A DNA stretch of 32,370 nucleotides from Sulfurimonas sp. (GCA_027068455.1 JAMOSN010000079.1:1-32370), one strand, 5' to 3'. Shown: positions 18,779 through 29,380, numbered from the stretch's first letter. The notes: generated by a model from the sequence alone, not told the origin. Program-made: numbers and translations.

Positions 18779-19396
18779 ATGCCTGAAAATAGGGATATCA
18801 AAACGGAAAGTCCTACGAAAACAAAAATAAGAAAAGTTGCTTCTACCCTCTTCTCTCAATATGGCTACAAAGGAACAAGTGTAAGAAAAATTGCTGCTGA
18901 AGTTGGTATTAGAGAGAGTGCTTTATATAATCATTTTAAAAATAAAGAGGAGATTTTCCTAGATATTGCACAGGAGATCTTTAGCTCCCCTTTCCATTTT
19001 TCACATGATGAAATTCAAGAATTAGCACTTAGAGGAAAACCATTTTTACAAAAATTTACTATGCACTATAAGATGCTTACTTTTGATAAATCAAGCGAAA
19101 GTATGTTTAGGTTACTTATGATAGAGCTGATGCAAAATCAAGAGCTTAGAGAGCAGTTTATGAGTCAATTTCATGATGCAAATATAAAAGTATTATCAGA
19201 AGGATTCTTTGTGATGATGCAAAACAATCTTATTCGATCTTCAGATCCTATGATGATTGCTTATGAATTTATAAGCACCCTCTTCTACATTAGACTGCAA
19301 GTAACTGTTTTAAAGTTTGATACAAAACCAGTGAACCATTTAACAACTCAATTTGAAAAACATGTAGATTTCTTTTGGGAAAGTATAAAGGTCTAA
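18779..19396 (+). CDS. TetR/AcrR family transcriptional regulator
   Basis: HTH ASTLFSQYGYKGTSVRKIAAEVGIRESALYNHFKNKEEIF; RBS AAAAGGAG upstream. Confidence 0.93.
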   Translation: MPENRDIKTESPTKTKIRKVASTLFSQYGYKGTSVRKIAAEVGIRESALYNHFKNKEEIFLDIAQEIFSSPFHFSHDEIQELALRGKPFLQKFTMHYKMLTFDKSSESMFRLLMIELMQNQELREQFMSQFHDANIKVLSEGFFVMMQNNLIRSSDPMMIAYEFISTLFYIRLQVTVLKFDTKPVNHLTTQFEKHVDFFWESIKV

Positions 19397-19440
19397 TATT
19401 TTATAGTATTAGATACTAATTAATATTAGTTCCTGAGTAT

Positions 19441-19469
19441 AAAAAAAGCAACCCTCTTTCGAGAGTTGC
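19441..19469 (-). terminator. Intrinsic terminator of the oor operon, possibly bidirectional
   Basis: GCAACCCTC-TTTC-GAGAGTTGC hairpin next to an A7 run (T run on the minus transcript), downstream of the oorC stop. Confidence 0.75.
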
Positions 19470-19490
19470 CACTTTAAAAAAGAAAGATAT

Positions 19491-20045
19491 TTATTTACCC
19501 ATCGCTTCTAAAGCATATTTTTTACCAAGCTCATACGCTTTTCTGTTTGCTGCATGAACTTTAGGTGGTACTTTAGAAAGCATAGTCTCGATTAAAGACT
19601 CCTCCGGAAGTACGTTTGTCATTGTATTTGTAATTGCAAGAGCAACAACAGATTGAGTAATTACATTACCAACCTCTTCTTTTGCAATTGTAATAATCGG
19701 AATTTCATAAATAGTCCATTTTTTTCTATCTTCATCAGTTGGTGTTACTAGGTTTGGATCAACAACAATGATTCCACCTGGTTTTACACCATTTTTAAAT
19801 TGCTGATAAGAAACATCTGCAACTGAAAGCATAAAATCAATTTCACCTTCATTTGCATATGGATAACGAATCTCATCATCATCAAGAGTTATATCAACAA
19901 CTGTTGCTCCACCACGTACTTGTGATGTATAAGTAGCAGTCTTTAGTCCATAACCACCATTTTTAATTTTACAAGCAGCCATAATTTCACCAGCTAGTAA
20001 AACACCTTGACCACCAACACCCGTAAATCTTAATGTATGTCTCAT
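19491..20045 (-). CDS. oorC: 2-oxoglutarate:acceptor oxidoreductase gamma subunit
   Basis: RFTGVGGQGVLLAGEIMAAC; LKTATYTSQVRGGATVVDI. Confidence 0.93.
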   Translation of the reverse strand: MRHTLRFTGVGGQGVLLAGEIMAACKIKNGGYGLKTATYTSQVRGGATVVDITLDDDEIRYPYANEGEIDFMLSVADVSYQQFKNGVKPGGIIVVDPNLVTPTDEDRKKWTIYEIPIITIAKEEVGNVITQSVVALAITNTMTNVLPEESLIETMLSKVPPKVHAANRKAYELGKKYALEAMGK

Positions 20046-20055
20046 CGGTCAGTCC

Positions 20056-20910
20056 TTATATTTTATTATCGAAATCAGCTCGAGTGATTTTAGCACCCTT
20101 ACCTTGAGCTGCTTCAATTACTCTGTCATATAAATCACAATATTCTGGTTGTTCTACTTGACGAAGTACACCAGTTGGTAATTTTTGTGCTTTTTCTTCT
20201 TCAGAAAGAGCATCAAATTTTCTTACAGGTACTGTGATACTGTCTATCCAAGCAAGATTTTCCATAGCATTAGCCATTTTGTTTTTACGTCCAAGGTTAA
20301 TATGGCAGTTTGAAAGTACCTCTACAAAAGAGAAACCTTTGTGTGAAAATGCTTTTACTAAAATCTTTTCAAGTTTTTTAGGATCAATCATAGATTCACG
20401 AGCAACAAAAGATGCACCAGCACCCATAGCTAAACCACTTGCATTGAAAGTTGGATCAATATTTCCTTGTTTCATTGTAACAGACCACATACCTTGTGGA
20501 GTTGTTGGTGAAGTTTGAGAATTAGTTAAACCATAAATAAAGTTATTAATTAAAATAAAGTTTAAGTCAATATTACGACGACAACCATGAATAGTGTGGT
20601 TACCACCAATAGCAAGACCATCACCATCACCAGCAACAACAATTACATGTTTATCTGGGTTTGCAAGTTTAATACCTGTAGCATAAGCAACAGTACGACC
20701 ATGTGTTGTGTGAACTGTATTACAATCGATATATGAACTAAAGCGTCCAGAACAACCGATTCCTGAAACAACACAAACATCATTCATATCCCAACCCATT
20801 TTTTCAATAGCACGGATAGTAGCTTTTAAAATAACTCCATCACCACATCCCCAACACCAAAGTGTTGGCATCTTATTTACTCTTAAATATTTGTCATAAT
20901 TAAATGCCAT
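20056..20910 (-). CDS. oorB: 2-oxoglutarate:acceptor oxidoreductase beta subunit (TPP-binding)
   Basis: WCWGCGDGVILKA; GIGCSGR; VVAGDGDGLAIGGNH. Confidence 0.95.
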   Translation of the reverse strand: MAFNYDKYLRVNKMPTLWCWGCGDGVILKATIRAIEKMGWDMNDVCVVSGIGCSGRFSSYIDCNTVHTTHGRTVAYATGIKLANPDKHVIVVAGDGDGLAIGGNHTIHGCRRNIDLNFILINNFIYGLTNSQTSPTTPQGMWSVTMKQGNIDPTFNASGLAMGAGASFVARESMIDPKKLEKILVKAFSHKGFSFVEVLSNCHINLGRKNKMANAMENLAWIDSITVPVRKFDALSEEEKAQKLPTGVLRQVEQPEYCDLYDRVIEAAQGKGAKITRADFDNKI

Positions 20911-22064
20911 TACATCATCTCCTTAACTTTTGCTACCATCTCAGCAGGTGCGATTGGGCGACCATTTGCTTTAAGTAAAGTTGTGAAATCATTTCTTTTA
21001 ATAACTCTCTCTACCTCTTTTGAATATTGACCCATGTTAAGTTCAGTTACAAGAATTTTATCTTTAAATCTTTCACCAATCTCTTCTAATTTTTTTACAG
21101 GTGATGGCCATAGCATAATTGGTCTCAATAAACCTGCTTTAATACCTTCACTTCTAAGCTTTTTGACAGCTTCGTAAGCACCAAGTGCGATTGAACCATA
21201 AGCAATGATACAAACTTCTGCATCATCCAAATCTACTTCTTCATAATCTGGAAGATCATCAAGACCACCATTTTCTAAATGAATTGTATTGATCTTACCA
21301 ACGAGACGTTCAATATTAAATTCACATTGTTCAGCATCTTCAGTTGGGAAACCTTCTGCACCATGATGAAGACCAGTAACATGATATTTATACCCTTGGA
21401 ACATTGGATTAAGTACAGCTGGTTTATTCATAGGAACATCATATGGTTTGTAGTCAGCTGGATCACCTTCAAAAACTTCACGATTTACAATAGAAGCTTC
21501 AATCTCTTCTAAATCAGGAAGAATTGCTTTACCATGCATATGACCAATAGTTTCATCAAGTAAAACAAAAACAGGAGTCATATACTTTTCAGCTAAGTTA
21601 AAACCACGAACAGTTTCAGTATAACATTCAGAAAGTGAACCTGCACATAATGTAATAGAAGCATAATCTCCATGCGTTGGATATTGAGCTTGACCGATAT
21701 CTGCTTGAGAAACACGAGTAGGAAGACCAGTCGATGGACCACCACGCATAACATTTACAATTACTAATGGAATCTCAGCAATAAAAGCAAGACCAATTTG
21801 CTCAGCTTTTAGTGAAATACCAGGACCTGATGTCGCTGTATATGACTTTACACCTGATGCAGATGCACCAATAGCAGCACAAATACCAGCTATTTCATCT
21901 TCCATTTGAATAAATTTACCACCAACTTTTGGCATTAAATCTGATGCTACATGCATAACTTCTGAAGATGGAGTAATTGGATACCCACTAAAAAATCTTG
22001 CACCTGCATCGATAGCTGCCATTGAAGACAGTTCATTACCTGTTGAAATTACTTCTCTTGCCAT
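20910..22064 (-). CDS. oorA: 2-oxoglutarate:acceptor oxidoreductase alpha subunit
   Basis: GARFFSGYPITPSSEVMH; TSGPGISLKAEQIGLA. Confidence 0.95.
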   Translation of the reverse strand: MAREVISTGNELSSMAAIDAGARFFSGYPITPSSEVMHVASDLMPKVGGKFIQMEDEIAGICAAIGASASGVKSYTATSGPGISLKAEQIGLAFIAEIPLVIVNVMRGGPSTGLPTRVSQADIGQAQYPTHGDYASITLCAGSLSECYTETVRGFNLAEKYMTPVFVLLDETIGHMHGKAILPDLEEIEASIVNREVFEGDPADYKPYDVPMNKPAVLNPMFQGYKYHVTGLHHGAEGFPTEDAEQCEFNIERLVGKINTIHLENGGLDDLPDYEEVDLDDAEVCIIAYGSIALGAYEAVKKLRSEGIKAGLLRPIMLWPSPVKKLEEIGERFKDKILVTELNMGQYSKEVERVIKRNDFTTLLKANGRPIAPAEMVAKVKEMM

Positions 22065-22399
22065 TACTTAGCTCCTTTTTGATCAAGCGACATATAGTTA
22101 TTTGCGACAATAGCAGCTTGTCTTTCTTTCGCTTCATCCGTTAATTTAGCGAATTTGTATTCTTTTCTATCTGCTACATAGATAGCAAAGTCTGGACATG
22201 AAAGTTCACACTCCATACATCCAATACATGATTCTGGATGATCAATAGAGATCATTGCCCCAAGTGTAGAGTTTTTATTGTATTTCATACCTAAAACTCC
22301 TGCTGGACATACTGCAACACAAATATCACACGCCTTACAGTTATTAGTGTTTACCCATACAGGTTGGTTGCCTGGGTTTTCAGTTTTAAAAGTTCCCAT
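22064..22399 (-). CDS. oorD: 2-oxoglutarate:acceptor oxidoreductase delta subunit (2[4Fe-4S] ferredoxin)
   Basis: CKACDICVAVCP and CIGCMECELSCP. Confidence 0.93.
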   Translation of the reverse strand: MGTFKTENPGNQPVWVNTNNCKACDICVAVCPAGVLGMKYNKNSTLGAMISIDHPESCIGCMECELSCPDFAIYVADRKEYKFAKLTDEAKERQAAIVANNYMSLDQKGAK

Positions 22400-22496
22400 T
22401 TATTCTCCTATTTTAAAGATACAAATCTTTCATGACTTGTATGCTAATCTTTATCTCAAAAGAGTAGCTTAGTTTGCATAATTTTATAATAAAATG

Positions 22497-22533
22497 TGTT
22501 ACGAGCGCCCCCTTTGTAACAAGAATGTTACAA
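22497..22533. promoter_or_regulatory. Putative regulator box upstream of oorDABC
   Basis: TTGTAACA-AGAA-TGTTACAA, a perfect 20-bp dyad at 22514-22533, plus a further half-site TGTTAC at 22497-22502. Confidence 0.6.
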
Positions 22534-22558
22534 TATGAGGCTCACACAAGCTTTTATG

Positions 22559-23434
22559 CTATTTTTTTGCTAAAACTTCCGCTACAGCTTTTCCTATCTC
22601 CGCAGGAGAAACAACTACTTTAACACCAGCTTCTTCTAAAGCTGCCATTTTTTCAGCCGCTGTTCCTGCACTGCCACTGATGATAGCACCAGCATGACCC
22701 ATACGTTTCCCTTTAGGAGCAGTTTGACCTGCAATAAAAGCAACAACAGGTTTTGTAATTTGCTCTTTAATCAGTTTTGCTGCTTGGATCTCAAGATCTC
22801 CACCAATTTCACCAATCATAACGATTGCTTCTGTTTCTGGATCTGCTTCAAACATTGGCAAGATTTGTTTGTATGAAAGACCAATGATTGGGTCTCCACC
22901 AATACCAACTGCTGTAGTGATACCAAAACCTTCTTTAACAACTTGGTTGGCACCTTCATAAGTAAGTGTACCAGACTTAGAGATAAGTCCAACATTTCCT
23001 TTTTTGAAGATCATACCAGGCATAATTCCGATTTTACACTCTTCAGCAGTGATGATACCTGGACAGTTTGGTCCTATTGTTTTCATATTGTGTTTTGTAG
23101 CATATTGTTTTGCAAACATCATATCTCTTACTGGTGCACCCTCTGTAATAATTACAGCAAGTTCAATCCCAGCATCAGCAGCTTCCATAACAGCATCTGC
23201 AACAAATGCAGGTGGAACAAAGATCATAGATACTGTAGCACCAGTATTTTCAACTGCTTCTTTAACAGTATTGAAAACAGGTTTGCCTAAATGTTCTTGA
23301 CCACCTTTGTTTGGTGTAACACCACCAACGATGTTTGTACCATAATCAATACATTGCTCAGCGTGGAAAGAACCCTCTTTACCTGTAAAACCTTGAACGA
23401 TAACTTTTGTATCTTTATTTACTAAAATAGACAT
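22559..23434 (-). CDS. sucD: Succinyl-CoA synthetase alpha subunit
   Basis: [24 protein letters not shown] active-site His region. Confidence 0.96.
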   Translation of the reverse strand: MSILVNKDTKVIVQGFTGKEGSFHAEQCIDYGTNIVGGVTPNKGGQEHLGKPVFNTVKEAVENTGATVSMIFVPPAFVADAVMEAADAGIELAVIITEGAPVRDMMFAKQYATKHNMKTIGPNCPGIITAEECKIGIMPGMIFKKGNVGLISKSGTLTYEGANQVVKEGFGITTAVGIGGDPIIGLSYKQILPMFEADPETEAIVMIGEIGGDLEIQAAKLIKEQITKPVVAFIAGQTAPKGKRMGHAGAIISGSAGTAAEKMAALEEAGVKVVVSPAEIGKAVAEVLAKK

Positions 23435-23437
23435 CTC

Positions 23438-24613
23438 TTATAACTCTCCTTTCGCTGCTTTAACTGCTTTTGCAGCACCATCTGCCAAGTCAGTTGCAGG
23501 GATAACATTTTCAATATTTGCATTTTTAAGAATTTCTGCTGCTTCTGGCGCATTTGTACCATCAAGACGAACAATTACTGGAACATGAACATCTACAAGT
23601 TTTGTAGCTTCTAAGATTCCATTTGCAATTCTATCACAACGAACAATACCACCAAAGATATTAACAAAGATAGCTTTTACATTAGGGTTTTTAAGAATAA
23701 TCTCAAAACCTTTTGCCACAGTCTCTGCGTTTGCACTTCCACCAACATCAAGGAAGTTTGCAGGTGTTCCACCCATATAGTTGATTGTATCCATAGTACC
23801 CATCGCAAGACCAGCACCATTTACCATACAGCCGATTTCACCATCAAGTGCGATATATGAAAGACCATATTGTGCAGCTTCACGCTCATCTGGATCTTCT
23901 TCAGAAAGATCTCTCATCGCTTCAATCTCTGGATGACGTCCAAGCGCTGAATCATCAAATCCCATTTTACCATCAAGTGCGATAAACTCACCCTCACCTG
24001 TTCTGATAAGTGGATTGATCTCAATCATCTCTGCATCATTTTCCATATATAGTGTATAGAGTTTTTTAGCAAAATTGATCATATTCTTTTGTTGTACTTT
24101 GTCTGTAATACCAAGACCAAATACTAATTCACGGCCATGAAAACCTTGAAAACCAATAGAAGGATCAACTTGAACCTTGATAATCTTCTCTGGAGTTTTT
24201 TCAGCAACAGTTTCGATATCCATACCACCTTCAGTTGAAGCCATAATAATTGGCATCTCAGCAGCACGATCTAAAACAACTGATAGATAAAGCTCATCTT
24301 GAATATCAGCACCATCTTCGATATAAACTTTTTGTACAAGTTTACCCTCTGGACCAGTTTGATGTGTTACAAGTGTCATACCAAGAATCTCATCAGCAAG
24401 CTCTTTAACTTCATCAAGACTCTTAGCAAGTTTAACACCACCACCAAGTCCACGTCCACCTGCGTGAATTTGTGCTTTAACAACCCAAATTGGTCCACCT
24501 AACTCTTTTGCATTTTCAACAGCTTCTTCAACTGTATGTGCAATTTTACCTTTTGGTGTTGGTACACCATATTTAGCAAAAATTTGTTTTGCCTGATACT
24601 CATGTATATTCAT
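23438..24613 (-). CDS. sucC: Succinyl-CoA synthetase beta subunit
   Basis: MNIHEYQAKQIFAKYGVPTPKG; VNIFGGIVRCDRIANGI. Confidence 0.96.
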   Translation of the reverse strand: MNIHEYQAKQIFAKYGVPTPKGKIAHTVEEAVENAKELGGPIWVVKAQIHAGGRGLGGGVKLAKSLDEVKELADEILGMTLVTHQTGPEGKLVQKVYIEDGADIQDELYLSVVLDRAAEMPIIMASTEGGMDIETVAEKTPEKIIKVQVDPSIGFQGFHGRELVFGLGITDKVQQKNMINFAKKLYTLYMENDAEMIEINPLIRTGEGEFIALDGKMGFDDSALGRHPEIEAMRDLSEEDPDEREAAQYGLSYIALDGEIGCMVNGAGLAMGTMDTINYMGGTPANFLDVGGSANAETVAKGFEIILKNPNVKAIFVNIFGGIVRCDRIANGILEATKLVDVHVPVIVRLDGTNAPEAAEILKNANIENVIPATDLADGAAKAVKAAKGEL

Positions 24614-24640
24614 CTATTCTCCTTATTTTGAAATGGAAGT

Positions 24641-25198
24641 TTATTTAACTTCGTATTGTTCACGACCCATTTGGTAAAGATCATTACCATATGTGTCATT
24701 GATAACTGTTACTGGAAATTCTTCAACTTCAAGTTTACGAATCGCCTCTGGACCTAATTCTGGATATGCAATTACTTCAGCACTTTTAATTTGTTTACCT
24801 AGTAAAGCACCTGCTCCACCTGTTGCACCAAAGTAGATTCCACCATACTCTTTACATGCATCTTTTACAGCCTGATTTCTTTTTCCTTTTCCTATCATAC
24901 CTTTAGAACCATGCTTTAAAAGTGTTGGAGAATAAGAATCCATTCTGTAAGATGTTGTAGGTCCTGCACTTCCTATAGGCTCACCTGGTTTTGGTGGTGT
25001 TGGGCCAACAAAGTAGATAACACTCCCTTTCAAATCAAAAGGAAGTTCTTTTCCAGCTTCTATAAGATCTACAAGTCTTTTATGTGCTGCATCGCGTGCT
25101 GTATAGATAGTACCACTTAGGTAAACTATATCTCCAGCTTTTAGTTTTCTTGTTACATCCTCTGTTAAAGGTGTTGTTAAATGATAAACTTCACTCAT
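24641..25198 (-). CDS. Fumarate hydratase class I, beta subunit/C-terminal domain
   Basis: MSEVYHLTTPLTEDVTRKLKAGDIVYLSGTIYTARDAAHKRL; ATGGAGALLGKQIKSAEV. Start at M27 of the listed ORF avoids a large overlap. Confidence 0.93.
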   Translation of the reverse strand: MSEVYHLTTPLTEDVTRKLKAGDIVYLSGTIYTARDAAHKRLVDLIEAGKELPFDLKGSVIYFVGPTPPKPGEPIGSAGPTTSYRMDSYSPTLLKHGSKGMIGKGKRNQAVKDACKEYGGIYFGATGGAGALLGKQIKSAEVIAYPELGPEAIRKLEVEEFPVTVINDTYGNDLYQMGREQYEVK

Positions 25199-25208
25199 TC
25201 TGTATCCT

Positions 25209-26060
25209 TTATATCGTGATGTGTGTATGTCTAGATGAGTGACACTGTACATTAACAGAAACTGGTAATGATGCAATATGACAAGGATTAGCTTCGATAT
25301 GCACTGCTAGTGCAGTCTCTGTTCCACCCATACCCATTGAGCCAATTCCAAGCTTGTTGATTTCAGTTTTGATAACCTCTTCAAGCTCTGCCATCTCTGG
25401 GTCATCATTTTTTGAACCAATATCACGGAAAAGTGCATGTTTCGAGCTGATAGCAGCCTTTTCAAAAGTACCACCGATTCCAACACCTACAGTGATAGGA
25501 GGACATGGATTTGGACCAGCATCAGAGATACACTCTTTTACAAATTCTATAACACCCTCTTTACCTGCTGCTGGTGGGAAAACTCTAGCACGGCTAACAT
25601 TTTCACTTCCACCACCCTTAGCAGCATATTCAATCTCTATCTTATCACCTTCAACAATATCCAAATGAATAATTGCAGGAAGATTGTACCCTACTGTATC
25701 TTTTAAGTTTTCACGAGAAAATGGTGTACATGTAGATGCTCTTAAGTAACCATCTTTATATCCTTGCTCCGTTCCCTCATTAATAGCATCCTTTAAGAGA
25801 CCACCAACAATTTTCACATCAGCACCAAGTTTTACAAAAAAGACTGCTAAACCTGTATCTTGACAAAGCGGTCTTGATTCACTGCTGGCAATCTCTGCAT
25901 TTTCAAGAAGTTGTTTTAAAACCTCTTTGCTTACAGGTGATTTTTCATTTTCATAAGCCTCTTTTAGTGCATTGAGTGCATCTTCAGGCAAGTGAGTTGC
26001 AGAGTACATGATAATATCTCTTACATGTTTGACTATATCTTCATAAGCAATCTCTCTCAT
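25209..26060 (-). CDS. Fumarate hydratase class I, alpha subunit/N-terminal domain
   Basis: SSESRPLCQDTGLAVFFVKLG; AAKGGGSENVSRARVFPPAAG; GPNPCPPITVGVGIGG. Confidence 0.93.
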   Translation of the reverse strand: MREIAYEDIVKHVRDIIMYSATHLPEDALNALKEAYENEKSPVSKEVLKQLLENAEIASSESRPLCQDTGLAVFFVKLGADVKIVGGLLKDAINEGTEQGYKDGYLRASTCTPFSRENLKDTVGYNLPAIIHLDIVEGDKIEIEYAAKGGGSENVSRARVFPPAAGKEGVIEFVKECISDAGPNPCPPITVGVGIGGTFEKAAISSKHALFRDIGSKNDDPEMAELEEVIKTEINKLGIGSMGMGGTETALAVHIEANPCHIASLPVSVNVQCHSSRHTHITI

Positions 26061-27022
26061 TAGTTCCCTTCAAAAAAATTATTTTTATTTAATGTATCTA
26101 TCAATGTTTGTACAGATGCACAAGATTGAGCAAACATAGCTTTTTCTTTTTCATCCAATGTTACTTCGATAATCTTCTCAGCACCTTTTGCACCAAGCAT
26201 AACAGGAACACCAGAAACAACATCATTATAACCATATTCACCATCAAGGCAAACTGCACATGGGTGAATCTGCTTCGTATCTTTTAAAATTGCATCCACC
26301 ATAATAGCAGTTGATTTTGCAGGTGCATAGTATGCAGAACCAGTTTTTAGATAACCTACAATCTCAGCACCACCATGACGTGTTCTATCAACGATCTCAT
26401 CAATCTCATCTTGAGTCAATACATCAGAAAGAGGCACACCTGCTACAGTTGAGTAACGAGGTAATGGAACCATATCATCACCGTGACCACCCATAACTGA
26501 AGCACGAATCTGTCCCCCACCATACCCAAGTTTCTCTTGAATAAATGCAGCCATACGTGAAGAATCCAAAATACCAGCCATACCGATAACACGGCTTCTG
26601 TCAAATCCACTCTCTTTAAGTGCAACATATGTCATAGCATCAAGAGGATTTGACACCATAATAACAATAGCATTTGGAGAATACTTAGCAATCCCCTGAA
26701 TAACCTCTTTTGTGATTTTTGCATTAATCATTAACAAATCATCACGACTCATACCTGGAAGTCTTGGACTACCAGCAGTTACAACAACAACATCACAATC
26801 AACAAGATCGCTCATCTCTTCAGCAACACTTACAACAGTATGACTTCTTACAGCTGATGCAGCCTGGCTCATATCAAGAGCCTTTCCTTTTGCAACGTCC
26901 ATCTTATTGTCACGAAGAATAATTTCATGACAAGACCCAAGCATCGCCAGAGAGTATGCAACTGTTGCACCAACATTTCCAGCACCTACTATCCCTACTC
27001 TTTTTCCTTGACTCATATACAC
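26060..27022 (-). CDS. mdh: Malate dehydrogenase
   Basis: [47 protein letters not shown]. Confidence 0.94.
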   Translation of the reverse strand: MYMSQGKRVGIVGAGNVGATVAYSLAMLGSCHEIILRDNKMDVAKGKALDMSQAASAVRSHTVVSVAEEMSDLVDCDVVVVTAGSPRLPGMSRDDLLMINAKITKEVIQGIAKYSPNAIVIMVSNPLDAMTYVALKESGFDRSRVIGMAGILDSSRMAAFIQEKLGYGGGQIRASVMGGHGDDMVPLPRYSTVAGVPLSDVLTQDEIDEIVDRTRHGGAEIVGYLKTGSAYYAPAKSTAIMVDAILKDTKQIHPCAVCLDGEYGYNDVVSGVPVMLGAKGAEKIIEVTLDEKEKAMFAQSCASVQTLIDTLNKNNFFEGN

Positions 27023-27127
27023 TCCTTCATATTAAATACTATGATGCATATTTAGATACACTTAAACAGTATGTGCGAACACATAACACTTAAGTATAAC
27101 CCAGCATCATAGTTAAGGTAAAATTCT

Positions 27128-27175
27128 TTCACCTTTTATATAAAATACTACATAGTATTTTATATAAAAAGTGAA
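27128..27175. repeat. 48-bp near-perfect palindrome in the icd-mdh spacer
   Basis: TTCAC-C-TTTTATATAAAATACTA-CA-TAGTATTTTATATAAAA-A-GTGAA: 17-bp perfect arms, one mismatch, 5 more bp, 2-nt loop. Confidence 0.9.
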
Positions 27176-27195
27176 TTACACCCAAGAGGGTGTAA
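27176..27195 (-). terminator. Hairpin after icd, probable terminator or processing element
   Basis: TTACACCC-AAGA-GGGTGTAA, 8-bp perfect stem, 10 bp past the icd stop; minus transcript continues TTCACTTTTT. Confidence 0.55.
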
Positions 27196-27205
27196 AAATG
27201 AGAAC

Positions 27206-29380
27206 TTAGATGTTATCAACAATCTCATTTAAAGTTTTAGATGGACGCATAGCAGCTTCTGCTTTTGCATCATCTGGATGGAAGTAACCACCGATATCTT
27301 GAGGTTTACCCTCAGCAGCTAAAAGCTCTTCCATAATTTTCTCTTCATTTTCTTCAAGTGCTTTTGCTACAGGAGCAAATTTTTCAGCTAATGCAGCATT
27401 GTCAGACTCAGCAAGTGCTTTTGCCCAGTATTGTGCAACATAGAAGTGAGAAGCTTTATTGTCTGCTTCACCACATTTTCTTGATGGAGCTTTATTGTTA
27501 TCAAGGTAACCCTCATTTGCTTTATCAAGCGCAGCAGTTACAGCTTCAAGCTCCGCAGAGTTGTTTTTACGAGCAGTAAAACGTAAAGACTCAGCAAGTG
27601 CTAAGAACTCACCAAGTGAATCCCATCTAAGGTGACCACACTCTAAGAATTGGTCAACGTGTTTTGGTGCACTTCCACCAGCACCAGTTTCATATAAACC
27701 ACCACCAGCTAATAATGGAACGATAGAAAGCATTTTAGCAGATGTCCCAAGCTCTAAGATTGGATACATATCAGTTAAGTGGTCACGAAGAACGTTACCA
27801 GTAACAGCGATAGTATTTTCACCACGACGGATTCTCTCATTTGTGAATCTTGTAGCAGATGCAACATCCATGATTTGGATATCAAGTCCTTCAGTGTCAA
27901 ACTCTGGAAGATATTTTTCAACTTTTTTAATCATCTGGGCATCATGTGCACGGTTTTTGTCTAACCAGAAAATTACTGGATATTTCTCAATTTGACCACG
28001 CTCAACTGCAAGACGGATCCAGTCTTTGATTGGGATATCTTTAGCACGGCTCATTCTCCAGATATCACCTTTTTCACACTCAAAGCTCATAAGTTCTGTG
28101 CCATCTTCAGCAGTTACAGTAACTGTTCCAGCTTCTTCAAGTTCGAAAGTTGTTGGGTGAGAACCATACTCTTCAGCTTTTTGTGCCATAAGACCAACAT
28201 TTTGCATTGTTCCCATAGTAGTTACATCGTACTGACCATTTTTAACACAATCAGCTACCATCTCTTGGTGGAACATTGCGTATGTTGAATCTGGAATAAC
28301 AGCAACACACTCATCAGCGCCACCTGTTCTATCCCACTGTTTACCACCTTCACGAACCACAACTGGCATAGAAGCATCGATAATAATATCATTTGGAGCG
28401 TTGAAGTTAGTTTCACCTTTATCAGAATCAACCATAGCGATTCTTGGTGCATCAGCATCAACTACTGCCTGGAAAGCCGCTTTGATTTCAGCTTCTTTTT
28501 CGTGACCAGCAATTTTTTTCTCTAAATCACTCATACCAAGATTAGGATTAACACCTAATTCAGCGAATAAGTCTGCATATTTGTCAAATACTTCTTTGAA
28601 AAATACTTCAAAAGCGTGACCAAACATAATTGGATCAGAGATTTTCATCATAGTTGCTTTAAGGTGGATAGACCAGATAACACCCTTCTCTTTTGCTTCA
28701 TCAATTGTTTTTTGGATGAAGTTTCTAAGTTTGCTAACTGACATAAATGTACCATCAAGAATCTCACCATCAAGTGCATCGATACTAGCTAACTCTTTAC
28801 CATTTAATGCGATTGTAACTTTTTGACCTTTATCCATAGTAACTGATTGCTCATTACCATAAAAGTCACCATCACCAGCCATATGTGCAACATACGCTTT
28901 AGAATCTTCAGCAAAAGGCTTAAGTCTGTGTGGATGCTCTTGAGCAAATTTCTTAACAGCTTTTGCAGCACGACGATCTGAGTTTCCTTCACGAAGAACA
29001 GGGTTAACCGCAGAACCAAGACAAGTACTGTATTTAGCTTGAATCTCTTTCTCTTCATCATTTGAAGGATTTTCAGGATAATTTGGAATGTCATACCCTT
29101 GAGACTGAAGCTCAGCAATACAATCTTTAAGCTGCCCAACAGAAGCAGAGATGTTTGGAAGCTTGATAATGTTTGCTTCAGGTTTGAGTACTAACTCACC
29201 TAACTTAGAAAGTTCATCTTCAGCAAGACCCATAGCAGCTAAAACTCTACCTGCAAGTGAAATATCAGAAGTTACTACTTCTACACCAGCAGCCTGAGTA
29301 AACTTATTTACGATTGGGAGAAGCGAATACGTAGCAAGAGCTGGAGCTTCATCAATTTTTGACCAAATTATTTTTGACAT
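27206..29380 (-). CDS. icd: NADP-dependent isocitrate dehydrogenase, monomeric type
   Basis: 724 aa; NSDRRAAKAVKKFAQEHPHRL, HLKATMMKISDPIMFGHA, LAGGGLYETGAGGSAPKHVDQF. Confidence 0.96.
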   Translation of the reverse strand: MSKIIWSKIDEAPALATYSLLPIVNKFTQAAGVEVVTSDISLAGRVLAAMGLAEDELSKLGELVLKPEANIIKLPNISASVGQLKDCIAELQSQGYDIPNYPENPSNDEEKEIQAKYSTCLGSAVNPVLREGNSDRRAAKAVKKFAQEHPHRLKPFAEDSKAYVAHMAGDGDFYGNEQSVTMDKGQKVTIALNGKELASIDALDGEILDGTFMSVSKLRNFIQKTIDEAKEKGVIWSIHLKATMMKISDPIMFGHAFEVFFKEVFDKYADLFAELGVNPNLGMSDLEKKIAGHEKEAEIKAAFQAVVDADAPRIAMVDSDKGETNFNAPNDIIIDASMPVVVREGGKQWDRTGGADECVAVIPDSTYAMFHQEMVADCVKNGQYDVTTMGTMQNVGLMAQKAEEYGSHPTTFELEEAGTVTVTAEDGTELMSFECEKGDIWRMSRAKDIPIKDWIRLAVERGQIEKYPVIFWLDKNRAHDAQMIKKVEKYLPEFDTEGLDIQIMDVASATRFTNERIRRGENTIAVTGNVLRDHLTDMYPILELGTSAKMLSIVPLLAGGGLYETGAGGSAPKHVDQFLECGHLRWDSLGEFLALAESLRFTARKNNSAELEAVTAALDKANEGYLDNNKAPSRKCGEADNKASHFYVAQYWAKALAESDNAALAEKFAPVAKALEENEEKIMEELLAAEGKPQDIGGYFHPDDAKAEAAMRPSKTLNEIVDNI

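Noticed and set aside
27358-29139. ORFs on both strands within icd
   Set aside because: Shadow ORFs of the intact monomeric IDH.
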